36,398 bases of DNA, taken from Trueperaceae bacterium (GTDB taxonomy: Bacteria; Deinococcota; Deinococci; Deinococcales; Trueperaceae). Where the stretch lies: positions 1-36,398 of the forward strand of contig SLRS01000058.1 of assembly GCA_007130855.1 (NCBI GenBank), written 5' to 3'. The translations under genes were made by a program, and so were the position numbers. Shown in pieces: positions 22,563-30,356 of the stretch (position 1 is the first letter of the stretch; the number at the start of each line of letters is the position of its first letter). The notes below the pieces were generated by a model that had not been told where the DNA came from, made no database searches, and saw only the letters and a list, made by a program, of their open reading frames with translations.

Positions 22563-23093
22563 ATGGAGCGCCACTCACTCGCCGCCGCCGTGTTCGACCG
22601 AAGTCACCTGCTCGGGGAGTTCGTCCTCCGCTCGGGCCACGTGTCGCACGAGTACTTCGACAAGTACCGCTTCGAGGCCGATCCGCGCCTGCTGCGGGCG
22701 CTGGCCGAGGCGCTCGCCGAGCTGGTACCCGCGGAAACCGAGGTCCTGGCCGGCCTCGAGCTCGGAGGCGTGCCACTGGCCGTGACCCTGGCTCAGGTCA
22801 CCGGGCTGCCCTGCGCCTTCGTCCGCAAGGCCGCCAAGCCGTACGGTACCCGCCGGGTGGCCGAGGGAACCGACGTGGGGGATCGCCGGGTGTTGGTGGT
22901 GGAGGACGTGGTGACGTCTGGTGGCCAGGTGGTGGCGTCCACCGAGGACCTGCGGCTGCTCGGCGCCGTGGTCGAAGACGCGCTGTGCGTGATCGACCGC
23001 GAGGCGGGTGGGCCGGAGGCGCTGGCAGCCATCGGCGTGACGTTGCGGCCGCTGTTCACGATGACCGAGCTCAAGGCGGCGGCGGGCACGTAG
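22563..23093 (+). CDS. pyrE: Orotate phosphoribosyltransferase
   Basis: 176 residues from ATG 22563. The PRPP-binding motif VLVVEDVVTSGGQVVAS is textbook for PyrE, and FVRKAAKPYGT with the flexible-loop lysines and GHVSHEYFDKYRFEADP at the N-terminus agree. It joins orotate to PRPP to make OMP in pyrimidine synthesis. It stands alone with its own apparent leaderless promoter, divergent from rpsT and convergent with aztD. Confidence 0.95.
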   Translation: MERHSLAAAVFDRSHLLGEFVLRSGHVSHEYFDKYRFEADPRLLRALAEALAELVPAETEVLAGLELGGVPLAVTLAQVTGLPCAFVRKAAKPYGTRRVAEGTDVGDRRVLVVEDVVTSGGQVVASTEDLRLLGAVVEDALCVIDREAGGPEALAAIGVTLRPLFTMTELKAAAGT

Positions 23094-23193
23094 CTGACCG
23101 GACCAGCGAGCGGTCACCGCCGGTCCCGACGCGGCCACGGCTCGGCGCGTGATGGGCGGGGCCTCCGCTGAGCGCCGGCCTGGCACCGGTCGA

Positions 23194-24861
23194 TCAGTGG
23201 ATGACGGCGCCGGGGATCGCCATGACGGCGACGCTGCCCGGGGCGAACGGCAGGTGGAAGTGGGTCTCCACCTCCATATTGTCGAGGTCGACGACCCAGA
23301 CCGAGTGGTGACCTGGGTCGGTCACGAAGGCGTGGTCGCCGAGCAGCGCGAAGGCCGGCCGCGGCTGTCCCGCCTCCCAGGCGTCGAGGACTGCGAGGCT
23401 GGCGCGCACGTCGCCCGTCATGGGGTCGAGCGCGTGGAGGTGACCGTCGAGCGTGAGCACCACCAGGGTGGATCCATCGTCGGCGAAGCGCATGCCCGCA
23501 GGACCCGCGCTGAGCGCAACGGGGGTGAGCGTGGCGCCGTCGGGATCGATCAGCGCGATGCCTGGGCCGAAGTTGCCCACCATCATGGCGCTGCCGGGGT
23601 CCGCCGCGAGGGTGCCCACGCGGGCGCGCTCTGGACTGCCGCTCGGGTTGTCGATCTTGACGGACGAGAAGCCGCCCTCGCCGTCGACGGACACGACGAG
23701 GACCCCGTCCGCGCAACCGAAGGCGACCGCGTTGCCGCGTACCGCCTGGCCGTGGAGGCCAGGACAGCCGTCGAAGCTGGCGAGTTCGCTGCCGACACGG
23801 TCATGGACGCGCACACCCGCCTCGCCCAGGCCGCCGCCGATCAGGTAGCCGTCGACCACCGCGAGCGAGCCGTGGTCCGCGGCCGGGCCTGGCACTTGGA
23901 CGAAGTCGAGGCTGATGCCCAGCAAGCGGGCGTCGAGCCACGCCATGCTGCCGTCGCCGTCGTTGTACACGGCGATGTCGTTGCCTCGCGCGAAGAAGTG
24001 CGTCGGCTGCGGCCCCAGGTTGACCGTCTTGAGCACGTAGGGGGAACCCTGGAGGAGGTCCATGTGGTCGCCGTGGTCGACGACGCTGAGGCCGCTGTGC
24101 ACGAAGCTGACACGGTTCGCGTCACGGTGCGTGACGGCGGCGAACTGCGCGTTGGGGAGTTGGTGCACGCGTCCGAGACTCGGAACCGTGAAGCGGCCCA
24201 GCACATCGCCATCGGCGGCATCGAGCACGAGCAGCTCCGGTCCGTCGAGCGACGCGACGAGCAGGCGAACGCCGGCGAGTTCGCCGTGGTCGTGGCCGAG
24301 GTCGTGGTCGCCGTCGTGGTCGTGCTCGTGGCCATGATCGGAGTCGTGATCGTGGTCGTGGTCGTGGCCGTGACCGTTGTCGTCGCCCGCGCTCGGATCG
24401 ACCACGCGCACGGCGATCGGCGGCGTCGTGTAGCGCAGTTCGCCCCGGTGGGTCCAGGTGAACACCACCTCGCTGACGCCGACGCCGACGCCGCGCACGT
24501 GGACGTGGTCGCCGTGATCGACGAACTCGACGACGCCGGCGGGCGCACCGGGCGCCAGCGCGACCCCGAAGTCGTTCACGCTCGGGTCGCCCAAGTCGCG
24601 GTCGCGCCCGTCGGCGGACACGATCACCGCGCCCAGCGACACGCGGCCGTCGAGCGGCACGTCCGGGAGACGACCGTGCCAGTGCTCCCCGTGGACGTCC
24701 GCAACCGGTGCACGATCGGCTCCGCGGTCGAGGATGACGAACTCGGCGATGGGGCTCTCGTGATCGTGATCGTGCGCATGGTCGTGAGCGGTGGCCCACG
24801 CCACGGCGAACAGGGTGAGGACGGCGATGCCGAGGATCGATCGGAGGAACGCTCGCGTCAT
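23194..24861 (-). CDS. aztD: AztD-like zinc metallochaperone with extra N-terminal domain and His-rich linker
   Basis: 555 residues from ATG 24861, preceded by AGGAG 6 nt away. An ATG at 24903 overlapping the rpmG stop (TGATG) is also possible, but the shorter form gives a clean signal peptide (1-25, ending AWATA). The mature end starts HDHAHDHDHE. Residues 37-155 are an extra His-bearing domain (VHGEHWHGRL, DHGDHVHV) I cannot name. Residues 162-192 are a His/Asp run with 14 His. Residues 196-555 are a beta-propeller matching AztD, which hands zinc to the binding protein in the periplasm; two Cys (PGCPGLH-type CPGLHG and FGCADG) are visible. It follows rpmG in one operon behind the Zur-like box. 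Confidence 0.8.
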   Translation of the reverse strand: MTRAFLRSILGIAVLTLFAVAWATAHDHAHDHDHESPIAEFVILDRGADRAPVADVHGEHWHGRLPDVPLDGRVSLGAVIVSADGRDRDLGDPSVNDFGVALAPGAPAGVVEFVDHGDHVHVRGVGVGVSEVVFTWTHRGELRYTTPPIAVRVVDPSAGDDNGHGHDHDHDHDSDHGHEHDHDGDHDLGHDHGELAGVRLLVASLDGPELLVLDAADGDVLGRFTVPSLGRVHQLPNAQFAAVTHRDANRVSFVHSGLSVVDHGDHMDLLQGSPYVLKTVNLGPQPTHFFARGNDIAVYNDGDGSMAWLDARLLGISLDFVQVPGPAADHGSLAVVDGYLIGGGLGEAGVRVHDRVGSELASFDGCPGLHGQAVRGNAVAFGCADGVLVVSVDGEGGFSSVKIDNPSGSPERARVGTLAADPGSAMMVGNFGPGIALIDPDGATLTPVALSAGPAGMRFADDGSTLVVLTLDGHLHALDPMTGDVRASLAVLDAWEAGQPRPAFALLGDHAFVTDPGHHSVWVVDLDNMEVETHFHLPFAPGSVAVMAIPGAVIH

Positions 24862-24902
24862 GGTGACTCCTAGGGCGGCCGTCAGGCCTCGTGGCGAGGC
24901 CA

Positions 24903-25064
24903 TCAGGCCCAGTGCTCCTCGAAGGACACGTGCTTGCGGAGGATGGGATCGTCCTTGCGGCGCTCGACCTTGGCGGTGGTCGTGCGGCGGTTCTTCGTGG
25001 TGGCGTACGTGGTGCCGGCGCTGCTGCGCAGCAACATCGTGATGCGGGGTCCGTCCTTGGCCAC
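24903..25064 (-). CDS. rpmG: 50S ribosomal protein L33, zinc-independent form
   Basis: 53 residues from GTG 25064; AGAGG lies about 7 nt upstream. [38 protein letters not shown] and KHVSFEE are L33. It has no cysteine, so lacks the zinc ribbon of C+ L33. In many bacteria such C- paralogues are made under zinc starvation under Zur control to spare zinc. Position behind the operator-like palindrome and ahead of aztD supports that here. Some bacteria have only a C- L33, so paralogy is not proven. Confidence 0.93.
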   Translation of the reverse strand: MAKDGPRITMLLRSSAGTTYATTKNRRTTTAKVERRKDDPILRKHVSFEEHWA

Positions 25065-25095
25065 GGTGTTCCTCTCTCCGGGGTGTGAACCTTAT

Positions 25096-25111
25096 TGAGA
25101 ACGGAGTCTCA
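25096..25111. promoter_or_regulatory. Putative Zur operator at rpmG-aztD (TGAGAACGGAGTCTCA)
   Basis: A 16-bp palindrome-like site, 17 bp downstream of the -10 box. A further TTCTCAA at 25112-25118 completes an outer 24-bp repeat with TTGAGAA at 25095-25101. It shares 12 of 16 bases with the znuA box. Position downstream of the start of transcription fits repression. Confidence 0.55.
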
Positions 25112-25128
25112 TTCTCAACACGACGCTC

Positions 25129-25159
25129 AGTCTACGCATCCCCCCTGGGGCCGTGTCAA
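25129..25159 (-). promoter_or_regulatory. Promoter of rpmG-aztD (TTGACA - 19 bp - TAGACT)
   Basis: -35 TTGACA at 25154-25159, -10 TAGACT at 25129-25134, spacer 19 bp, longer than the 17 bp optimum. The leader is about 58 nt and carries a ribosome site, unlike its leaderless neighbours. Confidence 0.6.
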
Positions 25160-25189
25160 GCCTGCCTGCGAACAGCGGCCGACGTACCG

Positions 25190-25195
25190 TAGACT
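25190..25195 (+). promoter_or_regulatory. -10 box TAGACT, leaderless start of HIT-zur operon
   Basis: TAGACT ends 6 nt before ATG 25202. It probably drives the five genes to 28804. It is divergent from the rpmG promoter, and the palindrome at 25096-25111 lies 80-90 bp upstream. Confidence 0.6.
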
Positions 25196-25201
25196 CGAAG
25201 C

Positions 25202-25564
25202 ATGGCAGCCGACAACCTCTTTCTCAAGATCGTGCGCGGCGAGATCCCGGCCGACGTCGTCTACCGCGACGAGCTCGTCACCGCCTTCCGCGACATCAGC
25301 CCCCAAGCGCCGGTCCACGTGCTCATCGTCCCGAACCATGCCGTCGAGAGCGCAGCCGAGGCGGGCCCCGCAGACGAGCCGGCGCTCGGCCGCCTGTTCA
25401 CGGCGGCGCGCCGCATCGCCGAACAGGAGGGGCTGATCGAAGACGGCTACCGGTTGATCGTCAACTGCGGACCGCACGGGGGCCAGGAAGTGCCTCAACT
25501 TCACCTGCATCTCATGGGCGGCGAACCGCTCGGCCCCATGCGCAGCCGAAGGCGAGGGGGCTGA
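25202..25564 (+). CDS. HIT-family nucleotide hydrolase/transferase with altered first His
   Basis: 120 residues, HinT-like. [31 protein letters not shown] and the [23 protein letters not shown] core are typical. The HxHxH motif reads Q-L-H-L-H, with Gln in place of the first His; the central nucleophile His remains. The family cleaves purine nucleoside phosphoramidates and related nucleotides in the cytoplasm. It opens an operon: the Fur-family gene starts 1 nt after its stop. Confidence 0.9.
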   Translation: MAADNLFLKIVRGEIPADVVYRDELVTAFRDISPQAPVHVLIVPNHAVESAAEAGPADEPALGRLFTAARRIAEQEGLIEDGYRLIVNCGPHGGQEVPQLHLHLMGGEPLGPMRSRRRGG

Positions 25565-25565
25565 G

Positions 25566-26012
25566 GTGTCCAGCGACGCCCAGAGCGGCCGCGCCGCCGA
25601 AGGCCGCGGCGGCGAGCGCCTCCCGCCCGACATGCGAAGCACCTCTCAACGACGTGCGATCCTGCAGGCCCTCGACGAAGCGCCCGGTCCGCTGACGCCG
25701 CATCAGGTGCTCGAACGCGCCGGCGCCATCCAGGGATCGCTCGGCCTCGCCACCGTCTACCGCAACCTCGCGACCCTCGAGGAGGCCGGCGAGATCGTGG
25801 CGGTGCATCTGCCGAACGAGACGCGGCGCTACGAGCCGACCGGCCGCGGCCACCACCATCACTTCCGCTGCGACAACTGCGAGGGTGTGTTCGAGCTCGC
25901 CACCACCTGCCCGGTGGCGGTGCTCGAGGGCGTGACGTTGCCCGGCGGCTTCGAAGTGCGCGGCCACGCCCTGACGCTCTACGGGCTGTGCCCGCGCTGC
26001 CGAGGGGCGTGA
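25566..26012 (+). CDS. zur: Fur-family regulator, probable zinc repressor Zur
   Basis: 148 residues from GTG 25566. The first 22 residues are an extra tail. A winged helix (23-85) has recognition helix GLATVYRNLATLEEAG (60-75). A metal site GHHHHFRC (95-102), Cys102/Cys105 (CDNC) and Cys142/Cys145 (CPRC) form the structural zinc of Fur proteins. Fur, Zur, Mur and PerR cannot be separated by these motifs alone. Location between znu and aztD genes, with matching palindromes at both, makes Zur the best reading. It would repress znuACB and rpmG-aztD when zinc is plentiful. Confidence 0.85.
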   Translation: MSSDAQSGRAAEGRGGERLPPDMRSTSQRRAILQALDEAPGPLTPHQVLERAGAIQGSLGLATVYRNLATLEEAGEIVAVHLPNETRRYEPTGRGHHHHFRCDNCEGVFELATTCPVAVLEGVTLPGGFEVRGHALTLYGLCPRCRGA

Positions 26013-26013
26013 G

Positions 26014-27174
26014 GTGGGGCTCGTTCCCGCGCCGGATGGCGGCCGCGGGCTGGGCCGCCTGCGCCTGTTGGCTTCACTGCTGACCATGCTCGCGTCGTTC
26101 GCGCTCGCCTTGCCGGCGGCCGCCCAAGGCGAGCCGGCGGCCACGCAGAGCGAGCCGATGGGGTATCTCGAGGGGCGCATCGTCGAGATCGTGCAGCGCA
26201 CCGGGCAGGACGACATCGCCCTGGTGCAGTCCAACGGCCGGGTGATCGAGGCCGTCATCCCGCCCGACGACCCCTTCGGTGACATCGTCCTCCCCCCCTA
26301 CCGCGTCGGTGAGCGCGTGGAGCTCTACGTCTCGCCCGGCCCCGACGGACGCCCCGTGTTCGTGGTCACGGACTGGGTGCGGCGGCCAGCGCTCGCCTGG
26401 CTCGTCGCGCTGTTCGCCCTGGTGTCGTTCGTGGTGGCGCGCTTCAAGGGGCTGCGCGCGATCGTTTCGACGGGCGCCAGCCTGGGGATCGTGGTCACGT
26501 TCATCGTGCCGCAGATCCTCGCGGGCACGAACCCGGTGCTCGTATCGCTGGTGGGGGTCGGCGGCATCCTGATCCTCGCGATCTACTTCGTGCACGGCGT
26601 GAACTGGAGCACCTCCGCGGCCCTGGCCGGAACCGTGCTGGCGGTGGTGGCGACGATGCTGCTCGCGCTGGTGTTCACCGACCTGGCGCGGCTGACCGGC
26701 CTCGGTAACGAGGACGCCATCTTCCTGCTGGCGGCCGCACCGCAGGTGGCGCTCAAGGGCTTGCTGCTGGCGGGGCTCCTGATCGGCGCGCTCGGCGCCC
26801 TCACCGACATCACCATCGTGCAGGCATCGGTGGTTCGGGAGCTCGCGCACACCGACCCAAGTCTGAATCTCGCCGCGCTCTACGGTCGTGCGATGAACGT
26901 GGGCCGCGACCACGTCGGCTCGCTGGTCAACACGCTGGTGCTGGCCTACACCGGGGCGAGCCTCTCGCTGCTGATCCTGCTCAACGTGGGCGAGTTCGGT
27001 GTCGAGCGGGCGCTCAACCTGGAGCTCGTCGCCAGCGAGGTGGTGCACACCCTGGTGGGCTCCATCGGCCTCGTGCTCGCCGTTCCGATCACCACCCTGC
27101 TGGCCGCACTGCTCTTCCGTGGCGACCGCATCCCCATCGCCCCCGGCGAACTCTCGCACGCGCATCACCACTGA
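26014..27174 (+). CDS. YibE/F-family membrane protein
   Basis: 386 residues from GTG 26014, 1 nt after the zur stop. A signal-like segment (about 16-38) is followed by a small beta domain (GYLEGRIVEIVQ to VELYVSP, 49-108) and about seven membrane helices. Conserved stretches are FKGLRAIVSTGASLGIVV, GALGALTDITIVQASVV and LAYTGASLSLLIL, diagnostic of YibE/F. The family's job is not known. The C-terminus ends GELSHAHHH, which with the operon position hints at a metal link, though this is inference. Confidence 0.9.
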   Translation: MGLVPAPDGGRGLGRLRLLASLLTMLASFALALPAAAQGEPAATQSEPMGYLEGRIVEIVQRTGQDDIALVQSNGRVIEAVIPPDDPFGDIVLPPYRVGERVELYVSPGPDGRPVFVVTDWVRRPALAWLVALFALVSFVVARFKGLRAIVSTGASLGIVVTFIVPQILAGTNPVLVSLVGVGGILILAIYFVHGVNWSTSAALAGTVLAVVATMLLALVFTDLARLTGLGNEDAIFLLAAAPQVALKGLLLAGLLIGALGALTDITIVQASVVRELAHTDPSLNLAALYGRAMNVGRDHVGSLVNTLVLAYTGASLSLLILLNVGEFGVERALNLELVASEVVHTLVGSIGLVLAVPITTLLAALLFRGDRIPIAPGELSHAHHH

Positions 27175-27185
27175 CGGCCCTCACC

Positions 27186-27803
27186 GTGGAGCTCACCGCC
27201 CTCGACCTGATCCCCGCCGCGCTCGCGCTCGACGCCGACGCGTTCGCGACGCTGCTGGCCCGACCGCGCTTCGGGCTGCGCGGGGCGCTGGTGATCGTGT
27301 TCCTGGCGGGCTTGTCCACCGAGTTCGGGCAGAGCGTCGTGCTGTTCGCCAACCGCGTGTCGCCGCGCCGCTTCGTCGCGACCTTGTTGGTGCAGGCGCT
27401 CCTGTTCGTGCTCACGTTCCTCGCCTGGGTGGCCACCGTATGGCTCGTCGGCACCCTCTTGATGGGGCGGCCCGTGCCGTTCGCTGCCGCCGCGGCCACG
27501 ATCGGGCTCGCCTACGCCCCGCAACTGCTCAACTTCCTGGTGCTCACCCCGTATCTCGGTTCCGGGGTCGGGGTGGCGCTGTCGGTGTGGACGCTGCTCG
27601 CGACGCTGGTGGCCATCGCCGTGACGTTCGATCTCGGCCAGGGCGAGACCGTGTTGGTCGCGCTCGCTGGCTGGCTGGTGGCGCAGGCGCTGGAGCGCAC
27701 CGTCGGGCGACCCGTGGCGCGTATCGGCCACTGGGTGCGGCGCCTCGCCGCCGGCACCGAACTGCGGCCCTTCGACCCGCCGCCGGGGATGTGGCCTCGA
27801 TGA
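27186..27803 (+). CDS. Yip1-like multi-pass membrane protein
   Basis: 205 residues from GTG 27186, about five hydrophobic helices. The layout (short cytoplasmic head, GLRGALVIVFLAGLS, then VATLLVQALLFVLTF, AATIGLAYAPQLLNFLVLTP and two more helices) is that of small bacterial Yip1/YIPF-type domains. No catalytic residues are seen. It is 11 nt after YibE/F and overlaps the next gene by ATGA, so belongs to the same operon. Function unknown. Confidence 0.65.
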   Translation: MELTALDLIPAALALDADAFATLLARPRFGLRGALVIVFLAGLSTEFGQSVVLFANRVSPRRFVATLLVQALLFVLTFLAWVATVWLVGTLLMGRPVPFAAAAATIGLAYAPQLLNFLVLTPYLGSGVGVALSVWTLLATLVAIAVTFDLGQGETVLVALAGWLVAQALERTVGRPVARIGHWVRRLAAGTELRPFDPPPGMWPR

Positions 27804-28804
27804 ACATCTTCGATCCCGTCACGGTGCTGGTCGTGGCGCTCTTGGCGCTGCTCCTCTCGGGCGCCTTCGCACCGCTCGAGGCACTCGGCTGGTGGGCCGG
27901 CTGGTACGGCGACCGAGCCGACGAGGAACCCCCACCGCGGGAGCGTGAGCCCACCATCATCCAGCCGCCGCGCAGCGGTATCGCGAACCGCTACGTGGTC
28001 TTCCTGTCGGGCATCGACAGCGTCTCCGACGAGCCCGTCCCGCGCCGCCAGGTGCGCTTCCTGGAGCGACTGCGAGAGGAAGTGCCCGACGCCGTGGTGC
28101 TGCAGGTGTTCCCCTACTCGGTCACCAACCGCGCGTTGACCGGCGAGCGGGTGTTCGCGCGCTTCTGGCGCTGGGCGCTGCGGCAGAAGCTCGGCACGCG
28201 CCGCATCGAGAAGATCGCCGGCATGCTCATCAACCTGCGCAACACCTGGCAGGTCCTGGTCTCGGCCGATCATCGCTACGGCCCCTTCTACGACCGTGGC
28301 AGCGCCGCGCTGATGGTGCGGCAACTGCGTCGCGCCGGCTACGAAGACGGCTCCGGCCTCCCCGTGGTCCTGATCGGCTACTCCGGCGGCGGCCAGATCG
28401 CCATCGGCGCCGCGCCCTTCGTGCGCGAGGCGTTGGGAGGGCCGATCTGGGTCCTGTCGCTCGGCGGCGTGCTGGCGGCCGATCCGGGCCTGCTGTCGGC
28501 CCAGCACGTGGTCCATGTCATCGGCACGGGGGACGGCGTCCAGCGGATGGGCGCGCTGCTGTTCCCGGGGCGCTGGCCGCTGTTCCCCCACTCGCCCTGG
28601 AACCGAGCCCGCAAGTACGGCAAGCTGCGCACGGTGGTGATCGGACCGTGCAACCACACCGGTGACGATGGCTACCTCGATGACGCCGTCCACGTGGCCG
28701 ACGGCCGCAGCTACTTCGAGGTCACGGTCGACGTGATGGCGTCGCTGGTGGATGACCCCAAGGCGCCGCCACCGGTGGCGCTGCCTCTGGGCGCTGCGGC
28801 CTAG
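27800..28804 (+). CDS. Membrane-anchored alpha/beta-hydrolase-like protein
   Basis: 334 residues from ATG 27800, overlapping the previous stop. One N-terminal helix (8-30) anchors it. After a Pro/Glu-rich linker (41-58) the hydrolase fold starts at NRYVVFLSGIDS. Nucleophile elbow GYSGGGQ has Ser195 and a likely His is His286 in CNHTGDDGYL. The acid residue is not certain. I do not recognise a named subfamily. It is last in the HIT-zur operon and faces the mutase gene 15 nt away. Confidence 0.65.
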   Translation: MNIFDPVTVLVVALLALLLSGAFAPLEALGWWAGWYGDRADEEPPPREREPTIIQPPRSGIANRYVVFLSGIDSVSDEPVPRRQVRFLERLREEVPDAVVLQVFPYSVTNRALTGERVFARFWRWALRQKLGTRRIEKIAGMLINLRNTWQVLVSADHRYGPFYDRGSAALMVRQLRRAGYEDGSGLPVVLIGYSGGGQIAIGAAPFVREALGGPIWVLSLGGVLAADPGLLSAQHVVHVIGTGDGVQRMGALLFPGRWPLFPHSPWNRARKYGKLRTVVIGPCNHTGDDGYLDDAVHVADGRSYFEVTVDVMASLVDDPKAPPPVALPLGAAA

Positions 28805-28819
28805 GCGGCAGCGCAGGCG

Positions 28820-30349
28820 TCACGCGTGTTCGCCCCAGACGCGCCGCAAGCCGTCGCACACCTCGCCCAGCGTGGCGCGCCGACGAAACGCCTCGCACAC
28901 GAACGGCAGCAGTGGCTGATCGGTCGCGGCCGCTCGCTCCAAGCGCTCGACCGCGCTCGAGGCGGCGGCACCGTCGCGAGCCGCTCGGAACGCCGAGAGT
29001 TGCTCGACGCGCGCGGACTCGACGGCGGGATCGATGCGCTGTGCCGGTACCTCCGGGGTGCCGTCCTCGACGAAGCGGTTCACGCCCACCACCACCTGCT
29101 CCCCCGACTCGACGCGGCGCTGATGCTGGTAGGCCGCCTCCTCGATGGCGTCTTGCAAGAAGCCCTGCTCGATCGCCGCGACGCTGCCGCCGCGCTCCTC
29201 GATCGCCTCGATGAGCGCCAGCGCCTCGCGCTCGAGCGCGTCGGTGAGATGCTCGACGTAGTAGCTGCCGGCCAATGGATCGATGACCGCGGGCACGCCC
29301 GTCTCGAACGCCAGCACCTGCTGGGTGCGCAGCGCCAGCGTCGCGGCCGCCTCGGTCGGCAGCCCGAGCGCCTCGTCGTAGGCGTTGGTGTGCAGGCTCT
29401 GGGTGCCGCCCAGCACAGCCGAGAGCGCCTGATAGGCGGTGCGCACGAGGTTGACCAGCGGCTGCTGGGCCGTCAGCGTCGAGCCGCCCGTCTGGGTGTG
29501 GAAGCGCAGCGCCTGGGCCCGCCGATCATCGACGCCGAAGCGCTCGTGCATGATCGTGGCCCACAGCCGCCGGGCGGCGCGGAACTTGGCGACCTCGTCG
29601 AGGAGCTGCCCGTGACAGGCGAAGAAGAACGACATCCGGGCCGCGAACGCTTCGAGCGCGAGGCCGGCGGCTTGGGCTGCACGCACGTAGGCGATCGCGT
29701 TCGCCAGCGTGAAGGCGAGCTCCTGCGCAGCCGTGGCCCCGGCCTCGCGCATGTGGTAGCCGGAGACGGAGATCGCGTTCCAGCGTGGCAGGTGCGTCGC
29801 ACACCAGCCGATCACGTCGATGGCGAGGCGCAACGACGGTGACGGCGGGAAGATGTAGGTCCCACGGGCGACGTACTCCTTGAGCACGTCGTTCTGGACG
29901 GTTCCACCGAGCCGCTCGAGGGGCGCACCCTGGCGCTCGGCCTCCAGGGCGTAGAGCGCCAGCAGCATCGCCGCCGGCGCGTTGATGGTCATCGAGGTGG
30001 TGACGTCGGCCAGCGCGATGCCATCGAACAGCGTGCGCATGTCGTCGACCGTGGCGATGGACACACCGACCCGGCCGACCTCGCCGCGCGCGCGCTCGTC
30101 GTCGGGGTCGAGGCCCAGCTGCGTGGGCAGGTCGAACGCCACCGAGAGCCCGCTCACCCCCTGCTCGCGCAGGAAGCGGTAACGCCTATTGCTCTCCTCG
30201 GCGGTGCCGAAGCCGGCGTACTGGCGCATGGTCCAGAGCCGACCGGTGCTGTACATCTGGGGGTAGATGCCGCGGGTGAACGGATACTGACCGGGCTGCC
30301 CCAGCCGCCGCGCGAGTCCCGGCGGCGGGGCGTCGTAGATGCGCTCCAT
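28820..30349 (-). CDS. Methylmalonyl-CoA mutase large-subunit (TIM barrel) protein
   Basis: 509 residues, only the substrate-binding barrel; the B12-binding domain is absent and must come from another gene. Substrate residues equivalent to Tyr89 and Arg207 of the P. shermanii enzyme look conserved (Y44 in MRQYAGF, R174 in FPPSPSLR), and SGYHMREAGA holds the catalytic His. These point to methylmalonyl-CoA rather than isobutyryl-CoA. It interconverts methylmalonyl- and succinyl-CoA, useful after odd-chain fatty acid breakdown. Start ATG 30349 is chosen over 30358 because TATCAT lies 7 nt upstream and overlaps the latter. Confidence 0.9.
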   Translation of the reverse strand: MERIYDAPPPGLARRLGQPGQYPFTRGIYPQMYSTGRLWTMRQYAGFGTAEESNRRYRFLREQGVSGLSVAFDLPTQLGLDPDDERARGEVGRVGVSIATVDDMRTLFDGIALADVTTSMTINAPAAMLLALYALEAERQGAPLERLGGTVQNDVLKEYVARGTYIFPPSPSLRLAIDVIGWCATHLPRWNAISVSGYHMREAGATAAQELAFTLANAIAYVRAAQAAGLALEAFAARMSFFFACHGQLLDEVAKFRAARRLWATIMHERFGVDDRRAQALRFHTQTGGSTLTAQQPLVNLVRTAYQALSAVLGGTQSLHTNAYDEALGLPTEAAATLALRTQQVLAFETGVPAVIDPLAGSYYVEHLTDALEREALALIEAIEERGGSVAAIEQGFLQDAIEEAAYQHQRRVESGEQVVVGVNRFVEDGTPEVPAQRIDPAVESARVEQLSAFRAARDGAAASSAVERLERAAATDQPLLPFVCEAFRRRATLGEVCDGLRRVWGEHA

Positions 30350-30356
30350 GCCGGGC

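Noticed and set aside
24282-24400. GTG/GTC-rich microsatellite-like run
   Set aside because: It is the His/Asp-coding linker of aztD with mixed codons, not a pure repeat.
23149-24873. 574-codon plus-strand frame opposite aztD
   Set aside because: Its valine-rich stretch is only the complement of the His/Asp codons of aztD; no family features or start signals.
25129-25159. 19-bp spacer as evidence for a MerR-type regulator
   Set aside because: No MerR gene or dyad inside the spacer; the palindrome lies downstream, fitting a Fur-family repressor better.
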